64,000 bases of DNA. It comes from Paenibacillus dauci (GTDB taxonomy: Bacteria; Bacillota; Bacilli; Paenibacillales; Paenibacillaceae). Of the stretch, positions 44,749 to 54,346 are shown piece by piece (within the stretch, counting starts at the first letter, position 1; every line of letters begins with the position of its first letter). Under the pieces are notes generated by a model, which had not been told where the DNA came from, made no database searches, and saw only the letters and a program-made list of their open reading frames with translations. The stretch spans positions 496,001-560,000 of the forward strand of contig NZ_LAQQ01000001.1 of the NCBI RefSeq assembly GCF_000971985.1. Direction: 5' to 3'. Position numbers and translations under genes: made by a program.

Positions 44749-45134
44749 TATGCCCCTCCAAACCAACCTGTATTTCTGTATGAATTCTGAAATGAACCTG
44801 TTTGTCTATTGCTATGTTGTGCTATATGTTTAACCTTTTTCTACTATTAAAATAGTAAGACTGCACCGGTACCCTGCTGCCAGACTATGCAAATGCGTGT
44901 TCGTCTATCTATTATAACGAAAGAACCCGAAAAGTTCTACGCTTCCCAAGCTCATGAAATGAGAGCGGTTGTGATGCAAAATAGATTAATACTTTTTTAT
45001 ATTACTTTTTTATATTACTTTTTGATCTACCATGATTACTTTTTGATTTATTATTCGCAATTCATATCAAAAGCTCACTGTTTCTTTTATATAAAATAAT
45101 ATTCAGCAACCAGCCCGATCCAGCGCAGAAATGC
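44749..45134. other. Intergenic region between oppA and mutS
   Basis: AT-rich. Holds a short direct-repeat tract (44986-45050). A 70-codon plus-strand frame (44887-45099) translates that tract into Phe/Tyr/Leu-rich sequence, has no ribosome binding site and is not annotated. No clear mutS promoter was found. Confidence 0.45.
44986..45050. repeat. Imperfect direct repeats, ATTACTTTTT unit
   Basis: Four copies of about 13 bases (ATTACTTTTTTAT and variants), the last two separated by a short insertion. Confidence 0.65.
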
Positions 45135-45168
45135 AAAAAAGACCGGGAAGCCTAGCTCCCGATCTTTT
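45135..45168 (-). terminator. Terminator of the opp operon
   Basis: AAAGA-CGGGA type stem with complement, followed by T6 on the minus strand, about 50 bases past oppA. Confidence 0.82.
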
Positions 45169-45218
45169 CTGCTTGAATCTTATGATTGTACTGTTAGTTC
45201 TTTAATTGAAATACTTGA

Positions 45219-47018
45219 TTATTGAGTTACTGGCTTGTCAGCGGACAGTTCGACTTTTGCCAGCGTATCATAACTTGCATCATAGCTAATATCCAGATTT
45301 TTCACACGTTTGTTAACTGCTTGCAGTTCATAACGATATAAAGTCGGGATAACTGGAGCTTCTTCAAACATCAGCTGCTGCCATTGTTTGTAGACGTCTT
45401 TACGATAGTCAATATCAAATGCTTTTGGTGAAGTACCTTCTTCTAGCAGTTTATCTGCTTCTTCACTAGTGAAACGGGAATAGTTAAATGCTGCCTGACG
45501 ACCATACAGACCCGATGGATCGATATCGCTACCTGTACCCCATGCTGCACCAAATACGTCAATATCAGGGCTATCTGCTTTAATATTATCGTAGAAAGAG
45601 TTGAATTCCTGTAGTCTTCCATTTACCAGTTGAACATTCAGACCAATATCTTTCCAATTTTGCATGTAGAATTTAGCCAGTGGCTCAGAAACAGGATCAC
45701 CACTCATGGCAGCATAATTAATGACAAGCGGTTGTCCTTTTGGATCTTCACGCAGTCCATCGCCATCTTTGTCTACGTAACCTGCTTCATCCAGCAATTG
45801 TTTTGCTTTTTCCGGATTATAGGTGTAACCTGCCAGACTGGAATCATAGTAGTTGGCAAATGCAGGAATAATCAATGATGTAGCCGGTGTACGCAATCCT
45901 TTATACAGCTGCGCGCCTACCTGTGCATTGTTCATCGCATAACCCATAGCTTGGCGCAGAGATTTGTTTGCCATTTTGCTATTAGGGTCCATTATGCTTT
46001 CGCCTTTAGCCTTATCGTACTTACCAAGTTTGAATCCAATATAACTGTAAGCCAGCTCTTGACGACCCAAGAATTCGATATTAGTTGGATTCGTTTTTTC
46101 ATCGTACAAGCTTACATTAAAGCTATCAACATAATCGATGTCGCCTTTTTTCAGCGATTCAATCAGTACATTCGGGTTAACGACTTTCAAATGTATGCCA
46201 TCCAGTTTCGGTGCACCTAGGAAATAATCTTTATTAGCTTCAAATTCAACTGATTCTCCTGTAACCATGGATTTAATTTTGAATGGTCCATAACCAATAG
46301 GATCTTTACGTACTGGTGCAGATGCAGACATATCAGCAATCGGAACATCTGCGAATACTTTTTTCTCAAGCGGATAACTCCACAGTCCTGACTTTACCGA
46401 AGGAGTAGCTTTAATAAAGTCGATCTGTACTTCTTTATCATTCAGAATTTTGATACCTGAAATTGTTTTAGCTTTACCAGCATGATAATCTTCCATACCA
46501 ACAATGTTCATCATCAATTCATCATAACGAACACCTTCGTAATCTTTATTACCGATAACTTCAAAAGCAAAAGCATAATCTTCGGCTGTAACCGGATTAC
46601 CATCTGTCCAGTTCAGCTTATCGTTGATAGTAACTGTGACGGTTTTATTTTCGTTAGATAGCTTGATATTCGCTCCTCCGCCATCAATAATGTCAAAGTT
46701 TTTATCAAGGGCGAACAGAGATGGATAGAAAAATTGGAGAACGCTATAATCGGGTTGTCCTTCATAAAATATAGGGTTCAAGATTCCTTCAAAAGGAGTA
46801 TCCGAGGCCAGTCCATAGTTCAGAATACCACCCTGAATAGATGCTGCACTATTCGAAGTCTTGCTGGCAAATTTACCGGTTTCCTTGACACTTTCATTCG
46901 TTTTTGGTGCATCTGCAGCTGGTGTAGCCGAATTGCCGCCACTGTTACATGCAGATAATACCAGAACCATAGACATTAACAGAATGGATATTGATTTTTT
47001 CTTTTTACTTCCCCACAT
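45219..47018 (-). CDS. oppA: Oligopeptide-binding lipoprotein
   Basis: Extracellular solute-binding protein (SBP_bac_5 family) of an ABC importer, 599 residues. The N terminus has a Lys-rich start, hydrophobic core and lipobox LSAC with C24 for lipidation. Conserved segments include LNWTDGNPVTAEDYAFAFE, YGPFKIKSMVTGESVEFEANKDYF, KSLRQAMGYAMN and the EAPVIPTLYRYE region near the C terminus. GGAGGAAGG is ahead of the ATG. It is the last gene of oppDFBCA. The family binds peptides, and sometimes nickel or sugars; peptide is most likely here but not proved. Confidence 0.9.
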   Translation of the reverse strand: MWGSKKKKSISILLMSMVLVLSACNSGGNSATPAADAPKTNESVKETGKFASKTSNSAASIQGGILNYGLASDTPFEGILNPIFYEGQPDYSVLQFFYPSLFALDKNFDIIDGGGANIKLSNENKTVTVTINDKLNWTDGNPVTAEDYAFAFEVIGNKDYEGVRYDELMMNIVGMEDYHAGKAKTISGIKILNDKEVQIDFIKATPSVKSGLWSYPLEKKVFADVPIADMSASAPVRKDPIGYGPFKIKSMVTGESVEFEANKDYFLGAPKLDGIHLKVVNPNVLIESLKKGDIDYVDSFNVSLYDEKTNPTNIEFLGRQELAYSYIGFKLGKYDKAKGESIMDPNSKMANKSLRQAMGYAMNNAQVGAQLYKGLRTPATSLIIPAFANYYDSSLAGYTYNPEKAKQLLDEAGYVDKDGDGLREDPKGQPLVINYAAMSGDPVSEPLAKFYMQNWKDIGLNVQLVNGRLQEFNSFYDNIKADSPDIDVFGAAWGTGSDIDPSGLYGRQAAFNYSRFTSEEADKLLEEGTSPKAFDIDYRKDVYKQWQQLMFEEAPVIPTLYRYELQAVNKRVKNLDISYDASYDTLAKVELSADKPVTQ

Positions 47019-47053
47019 AAACCTTCCTCCTTTGAATATACAGCTCTAATTTA

Positions 47054-47959
47054 TTATCCCAATCGCTGCTTGGCGTCAGTAGCACGCTTAAGTGCCTGTC
47101 CAATAAAGTTGATCGCCAAAATCAAAACCAGAATCAGCAGCGATGCCGGTAACCACATCCACCAATATTGCTCCAATATTACAGGGTTGGTTGCACTGCT
47201 CACCAATGTACCCAAACTCGGTGTTCCATCAGGCAGACCAAAACCTAAGTAAGACAACCCTGTCTCAATACCAATATTACCGGCTAGATTCAGAGTAAGG
47301 TTAACAATGACAATAGAGCTAAGGTTAGGCAATATCCCAAATGTAATTATTTTCCAGTTGGGCGTGCCGAGTGTTTTGGAAGCCTGAACATAATCCAGTT
47401 CACGTTCCGCCAGTACCTTGGCACGAATCAATCTTGCTTTGCCTACCCAGAGAAAAGCGGTCATGATAGCGATAAACTCCCAGACTCCATATTTAGGAAT
47501 AATGGTCACAAAAACAATGACCAGCATCAGGAAAGGAAGTACCAGAATAAAATCAATAAAACGCATAATTACATTATCTACCAGTCCACCGAAAAATCCT
47601 GCAATCAGACCAATTGTCAGTCCAATCGCCGCAGACAAGATCGTAATCATAAAACCAATCGTAAATGAGTTACGTGCTCCAATTACCAGCTGACCAAAAA
47701 TATCACGTCCGGCATCATCGGTTCCAAGCCAGTGATCCGCACTTGGAGCAGCCTGGATAGCCATCAGATCAATTTTGGTTACTTCATCCTGATTAATCAG
47801 TGCAATCGAACCGTATATGCCAATCAGGAACAAAAACAGAAAGATCAGTGAACCAATCGCCATCTTGTCTTTTAGTAGCTCTCGACCCAGAATAGACCAG
47901 TTTGAAGGCGATTTTTGAATCGTTTCGATAGGTGCAACAGTCTCTACACGCATACCCAT
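47054..47959 (-). CDS. oppC: Oligopeptide ABC permease, OppC type
   Basis: Membrane subunit of the importer, 301 residues. It has an N-terminal OppC_N segment (SPSNWSILGRELLKDKMAIGSLIFLFLFL), the periplasmic LGTDDAGRDIFGQLVIGARNS, and about six transmembrane helices. The cytoplasmic EAA loop, AKTLGTP-type YVQASKTLGTPNWKIITFGILPN, contacts the ATPases. GGAGG is ahead of the ATG. Between oppB and oppA, 66 and 35 bases from each. Confidence 0.92.
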   Translation of the reverse strand: MGMRVETVAPIETIQKSPSNWSILGRELLKDKMAIGSLIFLFLFLIGIYGSIALINQDEVTKIDLMAIQAAPSADHWLGTDDAGRDIFGQLVIGARNSFTIGFMITILSAAIGLTIGLIAGFFGGLVDNVIMRFIDFILVLPFLMLVIVFVTIIPKYGVWEFIAIMTAFLWVGKARLIRAKVLAERELDYVQASKTLGTPNWKIITFGILPNLSSIVIVNLTLNLAGNIGIETGLSYLGFGLPDGTPSLGTLVSSATNPVILEQYWWMWLPASLLILVLILAINFIGQALKRATDAKQRLG

Positions 47960-48025
47960 ATGTGTCTCTTCCTCCGTTCTTATTCAGATATTGAATGGTT
48001 AGATTCGCTGGTTAGCCTGCATGTC

Positions 48026-48994
48026 TTAACCCATTCGAATACGCGGATCCACCCAGCTCAGAATAAGATCAGATAACAGAGTACCGATTAGCGCGAGCAG
48101 GCCAGACAACATAACCAGCGCTGTAACAACGGAGAAATCGCGTTGTGTAATAGATTGCAAGAACAGCTGACCAAGTCCCGGATAACCGAAAATGGATTCA
48201 ATAAACAGATTGCCTGCCAGTACAGCCGTCAGATCATAGCCCAGAAAAGCAGCAATCGGAAGCAGCGAGTTACGCAGGATATGACGGGAATATACTTTGG
48301 ATTCCGGTACACCTTTGGAACGTGCTGTTTTTACAAAATCCTTGAGTCGTGTATCGATGACTTCATTACGCAGATACTGGATTGTCGCTGTTGTACTAAC
48401 GAGCGCACCTGCACATGCCGGCAAGATCAGATGATAGAACTTATTCACAACATAAGCCCATGTACCAGGCTGCACGCCTACATCCACACTTCCGCTTGTT
48501 GGGAACCAGCCGAGCCGGAAGCCAAATACGAACAACACGAGTAGCGAGAAAATAAATATTGGAGTAGCAAAACTGAGATAGGTATAACCTGTTATTGTCT
48601 TATCAAGCAATGTATTCTGATACCTTCCGCTTAGTATGCCCAGCGGAATCGAAATCACATAAGTCAGAATCAGAATCGCCACACCCAGATAAAAGGTATT
48701 GGCCAGTCTGCTTCCGATAAGATCGGTTACCCCTACTTTATGTACATAGGATTTACCAAGATCACCCTGGAATAAATTACCGAGCCAGCGGCCGTATTGT
48801 ACCCATGCCGGATCGTTCAGTCCCAGCTTCTCACGCTGTTCTTCCAGAACCTGTGCACTGACCTTTGGATTGGCCTCAATAGCTCCACTGAGCGCATCAC
48901 CCGGCATCGCTTTGGCTACAAAAAAGATCAATACACTGAGCACGAACAGCTGGGGAATCATGATCAGGATACGGCGAAGCGTAAATTTCCACAT
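48026..48994 (-). CDS. oppB: Oligopeptide ABC permease, OppB type
   Basis: Membrane subunit of the importer, 322 residues, about six transmembrane helices. The N-terminal MWKFTLRRILIMIPQLFVLSVLIFFVAKAMPGD is typical of OppB, as are the long periplasmic loop (GLNDPAWVQYGRWLGN) and the EAA loop FVKTARSKGVPESKVYSRHILRNSLLP. The terminal LSWVDPRIRM is a family hallmark. AAAGGGG is upstream of the ATG; oppF ends 20 bases before it. Confidence 0.93.
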   Translation of the reverse strand: MWKFTLRRILIMIPQLFVLSVLIFFVAKAMPGDALSGAIEANPKVSAQVLEEQREKLGLNDPAWVQYGRWLGNLFQGDLGKSYVHKVGVTDLIGSRLANTFYLGVAILILTYVISIPLGILSGRYQNTLLDKTITGYTYLSFATPIFIFSLLVLFVFGFRLGWFPTSGSVDVGVQPGTWAYVVNKFYHLILPACAGALVSTTATIQYLRNEVIDTRLKDFVKTARSKGVPESKVYSRHILRNSLLPIAAFLGYDLTAVLAGNLFIESIFGYPGLGQLFLQSITQRDFSVVTALVMLSGLLALIGTLLSDLILSWVDPRIRMG

Positions 48995-49013
48995 AATAGT
49001 TATCCCCTTTACG

Positions 49014-49940
49014 TTACGGTAGTGCTACCTGATGTGATGGGCTGATTGTTTTCAAAGCCAGCGGCTTGCCCTCCGCATCCATAAGCTCTTTTAGGTCCTG
49101 CTGATATGACACCATAATCTGCTGTCTTGTCCGTGCACTTTCCTGGCGTTGGGCCGGGTCTATGTTTGGAATCGCTGTAATCAGACGTTTGGTATAAATA
49201 TGCTGTGGATTCTCGTAAATGTCATCCGTATTTCCCTGTTCAACCAGGCGACCACGATACATAATTCCGATCTCATCACACATATGACGAACAATACCAA
49301 GGTCATGACTGATAAACAGGTACGTAAGATTGAATTCTTTTTGGATCTCTTTCATAAAGTTAAGTACCTGTGCCTGTACCGATACATCGAGTGCCGATAC
49401 CGGTTCATCGGCGATGATTAGCTTGGGATTCAGTGTTAGCGCCCGTGCAATTCCGATCCGCTGGCGTTGTCCCCCGGAAAACTCATGCGGATATTTGAAA
49501 GCTGCCTCGGGATTCAACCCTACTCGGTCGAGCAGATTCTGAACGCGGCGCCGTTCTTCGTCGGGACTAAGCTTCTCAAAATTACGCAATGGCTCTGCAA
49601 TAATATCCATAACTCTTTTTCTACCGTTGAGCGAAGAATACGGATCCTGAAAGATCATCTGAATATCCCTGCGCAGCGGATGTTGATTTTTGTGGGCCAT
49701 GCGGGTCAGATCCTGACCTTCAAACGTAACAGTTCCGTCTGTTATTTTGTTCAAACCGATAATCGCGCGTCCGGTTGTTGTTTTGCCACAACCCGATTCA
49801 CCCACTAATCCATATGTAGTGCCAGGCTCGATCTGGATTGACACGCCGTCTACTGCCTTGACGTGATCCACTACACGCTGGAAAAAGCCGCCGCGAATCG
49901 GATAATGCACTTTGAGGTTATTTAGCTCCAGCAACGCCAT
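49014..49940 (-). CDS. oppF: Oligopeptide ABC ATPase, OppF type
   Basis: ATP-binding subunit, 308 residues. Walker A is GESGCGKTTTG, the Q loop QDPYSSLNGRKRV, the signature SGGQRQRIGIARAL, Walker B LIIADEPVSALDV and the switch histidine SHDLGIV. The N-terminal insertion YPIRGGFFQRVVDHVKAVDG is an OppF feature. The C-terminal peptide-transporter extension (IYTKRLITAIPNIDP) is present. It overlaps the end of oppD by 23 bases and has AAAGGGG about 10 bases before its ATG. Confidence 0.93.
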   Translation of the reverse strand: MALLELNNLKVHYPIRGGFFQRVVDHVKAVDGVSIQIEPGTTYGLVGESGCGKTTTGRAIIGLNKITDGTVTFEGQDLTRMAHKNQHPLRRDIQMIFQDPYSSLNGRKRVMDIIAEPLRNFEKLSPDEERRRVQNLLDRVGLNPEAAFKYPHEFSGGQRQRIGIARALTLNPKLIIADEPVSALDVSVQAQVLNFMKEIQKEFNLTYLFISHDLGIVRHMCDEIGIMYRGRLVEQGNTDDIYENPQHIYTKRLITAIPNIDPAQRQESARTRQQIMVSYQQDLKELMDAEGKPLALKTISPSHQVALP

Positions 49941-50949
49941 CCATTACAAGCCCCTTTCCTTCATCTTCAAAATGAAAATGCTGATAACATGAGCAGCGTA
50001 CCCAGTGTCCCGGACTCACTTCGTCCAACTGAGGGTTCTGTGCATGGGCCGTCTGCGGAATCCAAGGAATACGTTCCGAGAATCGGCAGGAACCGCGTGG
50101 GATATTTTGCAAGGATGGAACGCGTCCATGAATAACATGAAGTTGATCCTGTCCCGCATTGGCGCCCGGCATCGAAGCCAGCAATGAGCGTGTATACGGA
50201 TGCATTGGATTGTTGAACAGATCCATTACGCTAGCAACCTCTACAACCTCTCCCGCATACATAACGACTACCCGATCCGCCATCTCGGCAACAACGCCCA
50301 GATCATGGGTGATTAATACAATACCGGCTTCTGTCTCCGCCTGCAGCTGCTTTAGCAGATCCAGGATCTGGGACTGAATCGTTACATCCAGTGCAGTTGT
50401 TGGCTCATCGGCAATAATCAACGAAGGACGACAGGCAATCGCGATAGCAATCATGACACGTTGACGCATACCTCCGGACAATTCATGTGGATACTGGTTG
50501 TATACACGTTCTGGATTCGTAATGTTTACATGTTCCAGCAATTCATAAATGCGTTTGGTTTTTTCCTTTTTGGACAGGGTTGTATGATAATCCAGATTCT
50601 CTTCAATCTGCCTGCCGATTGTCATTAGCGGATTAAGTGCCGTTAATGGATCCTGAAAAATCATACCAATCTCCGAGCCGCGAATTTTGTTCATCTGTCC
50701 AGGTGACAGCTTGTTCAGATCCTGACCCTTAAAAATGAGTCCTCCATCAATCCGTGTATTTTTGGTATCGTGCAGTCGTGTCAGAGAAAGTGCCAAGGCG
50801 CTTTTTCCACAACCCGATTCACCTACGATAGCCAAAACTTCATTTTTGTTGATGGTTAAATCAAGCTGGTCAACAGCCGGATAATACTCATCCTTAATGC
50901 GGAAAGACACCGTCAGATCTTTGATTTGTAATACCGGTTCTGTATTCAA
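49918..50949 (-). CDS. oppD: Oligopeptide ABC ATPase, OppD type
   Basis: ATP-binding subunit, 343 residues, first gene of the operon. Walker A is GESGCGKSALAL, the Q loop QDPLTALNP, the signature SGGMRQRVMIAIAIA, Walker B LIIADEPTTALDV, and THDLGVV is the switch. The C-terminal oligopeptide extension starts HPYTRSLLASMPG. The cysteine cluster usual there (C..RCP..C..C) is reduced: only GSCRF and VRCSC remain. The start is TTG, with GAGGGGG about 13 bases upstream; no better start is visible. A promoter lies 66 bases upstream. Confidence 0.9.
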   Translation of the reverse strand: MNTEPVLQIKDLTVSFRIKDEYYPAVDQLDLTINKNEVLAIVGESGCGKSALALSLTRLHDTKNTRIDGGLIFKGQDLNKLSPGQMNKIRGSEIGMIFQDPLTALNPLMTIGRQIEENLDYHTTLSKKEKTKRIYELLEHVNITNPERVYNQYPHELSGGMRQRVMIAIAIACRPSLIIADEPTTALDVTIQSQILDLLKQLQAETEAGIVLITHDLGVVAEMADRVVVMYAGEVVEVASVMDLFNNPMHPYTRSLLASMPGANAGQDQLHVIHGRVPSLQNIPRGSCRFSERIPWIPQTAHAQNPQLDEVSPGHWVRCSCYQHFHFEDEGKGLVMDGVAGAK

Positions 50950-51014
50950 AATTCTGGTTGCCCCCTCATCTCAAACTTTAACGCAATGTAAACATTCCTC
51001 ATAAGATTGTTATC

Positions 51015-51044
51015 ATTTTATATTCATAATCTTCCACAGGTCAA
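51015..51044 (-). promoter_or_regulatory. Sigma-A promoter of the opp operon
   Basis: Minus-strand -35 TTGACC (51039-51044), 18-base spacer, -10 TAAAAT (51015-51020). Confidence 0.7.
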
Positions 51045-51083
51045 TAAAATTTAACTTTTTATCAAAACGGATGAAAGTTTTTA

Positions 51084-51123
51084 GCAAAAAAGCTATCACC
51101 AAATGTAATAAAGGTGATAGCTT
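51084..51123 (-). terminator. Terminator of the ArAE-type gene
   Basis: AAGCTATCACC pairs with GGTGATAGCTT, followed by T6 on the minus strand, 18 bases past the stop. Confidence 0.88.
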
Positions 51124-51141
51124 ATGCCTATAGCGTTATCC

Positions 51142-52116
51142 TTATTTTACCTTATTATCCTGAGTTAGCAAGGGGTTTCTTGCTTTATCCCGCTTAGAAA
51201 TTTTGAGATACTGTTCCAGCTCCCTGCACAGCTGTAAAATAGCGGAATATACTTCGAATTCTTCACGTGTAACCGGTAACCTCGTTTTACTGAAATCTTC
51301 TTCGAATTGTAAAAGCAGCTTTTCTGTCTTGCCTGTGTAATAAGGCGTTTTGACATCCTGTGCCAGCTGTTCGAAGATCTGGGCAGCCTGATCTCCCTGA
51401 GGCATCTTGCTGTATACCTGGGCAACCAGCTGCATCATATTCTGAATAGAGTCCAGATGCTGCTTGCGCATATAAAAGTACACAATCCACGATTCATCGG
51501 GATGCAGCATCTGATTCTCAAGCTCACGCTTGGCTGCTGTATGCCCCTGTTCGACTTTGGCAGTCGCCTGAATCACTTCTTCCCCATCCCATACATAGGC
51601 AGGCTCATGCAGTGTACGAGCAATCTGCTCAAACATCTGGGATAGCAGCTCATTCACTTCGCGGCGAATAGCATTCAGACGTTTATACGGATTTGGCATG
51701 TATACCAGATTGACAATAGCCGCCGATCCGAGTCCAATCAGCAGCAGTTCCACTTCAACGAGCATCGCATGGGCTGTTAACAACCCACCGTTATAAATAT
51801 GGACGACAATCACCGAACTGGTTACAATCCCTCCGCTGAATCCTGCACGCGTGATAATCGGAAAAGCCAGCAAAATGTATAATGCAAATACCCAGTGCTG
51901 AAATCCAAAAATTGAAAATAAAACAAACGCACATATCATTCCAATCAACGATGCAAAAAAACGGGCTGATATGGTCTGAAGGCTGCGTTTGCGTGTAACA
52001 TCTACTCCCAGTATGGCGAGCAGTGCCGCCGACATTGCGCTGCTGATTCCCAGCGTGCTTGCTGCAACAACAGCCAGCAGTGCAGCAATGGCGGTCTTGA
52101 TCACGCGAAAGCCCAT
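51142..52116 (-). CDS. Aromatic acid exporter family protein (ArAE_1)
   Basis: A 324-residue membrane protein. The N-terminal half has about five or six transmembrane helices (MGFRVIKTAIAALLAVVAAST ..., then up to NLVYMPNPYKRL near residue 155). The C-terminal half is a cytoplasmic helical domain typical of the ArAE_1/ArAE_1_C pair found in Firmicutes. Family members are predicted to export aromatic acids, but evidence is limited and the substrate here is unknown. TAAGGAG lies upstream of the ATG. Single-gene unit with its own terminator. Confidence 0.83.
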   Translation of the reverse strand: MGFRVIKTAIAALLAVVAASTLGISSAMSAALLAILGVDVTRKRSLQTISARFFASLIGMICAFVLFSIFGFQHWVFALYILLAFPIITRAGFSGGIVTSSVIVVHIYNGGLLTAHAMLVEVELLLIGLGSAAIVNLVYMPNPYKRLNAIRREVNELLSQMFEQIARTLHEPAYVWDGEEVIQATAKVEQGHTAAKRELENQMLHPDESWIVYFYMRKQHLDSIQNMMQLVAQVYSKMPQGDQAAQIFEQLAQDVKTPYYTGKTEKLLLQFEEDFSKTRLPVTREEFEVYSAILQLCRELEQYLKISKRDKARNPLLTQDNKVK

Positions 52117-52551
52117 CGATTGTTCTCTCCTTACACTCTTCTCTTAGTAGTATTTATCTATTTATTTATAATACATCTGTTAAAAGGGTATCCTGCATAG
52201 CCGAATGACCTGCTTTACCCAGATGATATTTATCCAAATTCATATAACATCTATCCTACTTGATTTCGTCGCATCCTACAATGTGGGTATAGGAGCAAAA
52301 GCCTTTCCCTCACACCTGCACAGCTGTGAGAGAAAGGCTTTGCCATAGATATGGGTCTCTGGTTAAATCCACATCTCTATTTAAACTTTTCATTCGAAAT
52401 CGATAGGTAATTAGTTACATATTTAATGAAGCCATACTCAACAGTCAGACCTATTGACTTTAGGAACAGAATCGATGTTTCTGATTTTTTCCTACTATAA
52501 TATAGAGATGATTATTATAAATTAATACATTCACACCTAAAAATTGGATGA
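52117..52551. other. Intergenic region downstream of the M32 peptidase gene
   Basis: AT-rich gap holding one hairpin (52295-52343) and nothing else I can recognise. The ArAE gene promoter should lie here on the minus strand but no clear pair of hexamers stands out. Confidence 0.4.
52295..52343 (-). terminator. Probable terminator of the M32 peptidase gene
   Basis: GCAAAGCCTTTC-CTCACA type stem with complement and a short T run on the minus strand. It lies 200 bases past the stop, so the transcript would have a long 3' end. Confidence 0.6.
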
Positions 52552-54069
52552 TTAAAGCTTATAAATCTCTGTATATTTCTGCTCCAGATAATCAGCCAGA
52601 TAATCAGGATTAAGCTCTTCACCGGTAATGGCCATAATCAATTCGGATGGTGTTCTGCTCTTGCCATAACGGTAAATTTTGTCGCTTAACCAGTCCTTGA
52701 TCGGCAGCAGATTACCTGCCGCAATCCAATCCTCAAACTGAGGCAGCTCTTTGCGCATAGTCTGAGTGATCTGGGCCGCATACATATTACCTAGCGAATA
52801 CGAAGCAAAGTAACCAAAGTCGCCGCCGGACCAATGTACATCCTGCAGAACACCTTGTGCATCATTTGGAGGCGTAATACCCAGATATTGTTCGTATTTG
52901 CTGTTCCATACTTGTGGAAGATCGGCAACAGCCAGATTCTCGTTGAAAATCATTTTCTCGATTTCATAACGAACAATAATGTGCAGATTATAAGTCAGTT
53001 CATCCGCTTCAATACGGATCAACGAGTTCTCTACTACATTGGCAGCACGATAGAACTGTTCTTTGGTTACACCAGACAACTGCTTGGGGAACAAGGATTG
53101 CAGCTTATCATAATAATGATCCCAGAATACACGGCTCCGGCCTACAACATTTTCCCAAAAGCGGGACTGGGATTCATGAATACCCATTGACGTCCCTGTT
53201 GCCAGTGGCGTACCTACCAGATCTGCCGAGATATTCTGTTCATACAGCGCATGACCGCCCTCGTGCAGAGAGCTGAAGATAGCGCTCATTAGATCTTCCG
53301 GATAATAATGCGTGGTAATACGCACATCCCCCGGATTGAGTCCTGTTGCAAAAGGATGCTCACTCTCATCCAGACGTCCTGCCTGGAAATCATAACCCAT
53401 TTGCTCCAACAGGAACAAACCGATCTCCTCCTGCTTTTTCAGGTCATATTCCTGCTTGAGGAATGAATTATCGGGCTTGTCGCTGGACTCTTGAATTTTT
53501 TGCAACAAGGGAACGAGACGGGATTTTAAACGGTCAAATACAGCATCCAGCTTGGCTACTGTCATGTCCGGCTCATACATGTCGAGCAATGTATCATAGC
53601 GAGTGTCTTTTACACCCCAATAATCAATAAATTCGCGATTCATCTCCACGATTTCTGCCAGCATTGGTTCAAAGCCCTTGAAGTCGTTATTATGTTTGGC
53701 TTCTTCCCATACCGTCTGGCCATGTGTCGTCAGACTGGAGTATTTCTGAATTTTTTCAGGTGGTACTTTTTGACTGCGCTCATATTCCTTGCGGCATTCA
53801 GTTACAGAGCGTTGATCGATATCACTTAACTGATCGAATACGTCCGAACGGGACAGAAAATCAATATACCCGCCCATTTCTTCGGATATGGAGAGCTTGA
53901 ATACTTCTGTTGAGAGCATCCCGATCGTGTCTGCACGCATCTCTGCACCTTTGCGCGGAGCGCCAGTACGCAGATCCCAGCCCAGCAGGCCAAGTGCTTC
54001 ATGATAGCTGCTGATCTTGCGGACCAGCTGACGGAATGAGCTTAATACCTGTTCTACATTTTGTTCCAT
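52552..54069 (-). CDS. M32 metallocarboxypeptidase (Taq type)
   Basis: Zinc carboxypeptidase of 505 residues that trims C-terminal residues from peptides in the cytoplasm. The metal site is SLHEGGHALYEQ with H269, E270 and H273, and the third ligand is E299 in GIHESQSRFWEN. Other family blocks are GWDLRTGAPRKGAEMR near the N terminus and NPGDVRITTHY. GAGGTG is about 10 bases before the ATG giving MEQNVEQVLS; the upstream frame to 54132 is not conserved. Together with the opp importer it may serve peptide use, but they are not in one operon. Confidence 0.95.
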   Translation of the reverse strand: MEQNVEQVLSSFRQLVRKISSYHEALGLLGWDLRTGAPRKGAEMRADTIGMLSTEVFKLSISEEMGGYIDFLSRSDVFDQLSDIDQRSVTECRKEYERSQKVPPEKIQKYSSLTTHGQTVWEEAKHNNDFKGFEPMLAEIVEMNREFIDYWGVKDTRYDTLLDMYEPDMTVAKLDAVFDRLKSRLVPLLQKIQESSDKPDNSFLKQEYDLKKQEEIGLFLLEQMGYDFQAGRLDESEHPFATGLNPGDVRITTHYYPEDLMSAIFSSLHEGGHALYEQNISADLVGTPLATGTSMGIHESQSRFWENVVGRSRVFWDHYYDKLQSLFPKQLSGVTKEQFYRAANVVENSLIRIEADELTYNLHIIVRYEIEKMIFNENLAVADLPQVWNSKYEQYLGITPPNDAQGVLQDVHWSGGDFGYFASYSLGNMYAAQITQTMRKELPQFEDWIAAGNLLPIKDWLSDKIYRYGKSRTPSELIMAITGEELNPDYLADYLEQKYTEIYKL

Positions 54070-54178
54070 GATCGGGTCCACCTCGTTATTTGTATTTTGT
54101 AACTTTATCCATCTTGATGATACGTTTTTCAAACCGTATAATCAATGTTACATAATTTAATATTTTGGAATCAAGACA

Positions 54179-54207
54179 TTTACAGACTGAGCAAATTGGT
54201 GTAAAAT
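54179..54207 (+). promoter_or_regulatory. Promoter of the carbonic anhydrase gene
   Basis: -35 TTTACA (54179-54184), 17-base spacer, -10 TAAAAT (54202-54207). It gives a leader of about 130 bases. Confidence 0.6.
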
Positions 54208-54346
54208 CTACTCGTTTACATGAGAAAATAATACATGGTTGTCCAGGAAAAGTAATGAAAAAAATTATCATGCGCTGATAGCAGATGATTAATGATTCCA
54301 AGCTTCCAGGTTCACCATCTAAGGTTCTTAATGAGGAGGAATTACA

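Noticed and set aside
44887-45099. 70-codon plus-strand frame in the oppA-mutS gap
   Set aside because: Generated by an AT-rich direct repeat, no ribosome binding site, hydrophobic simple sequence.
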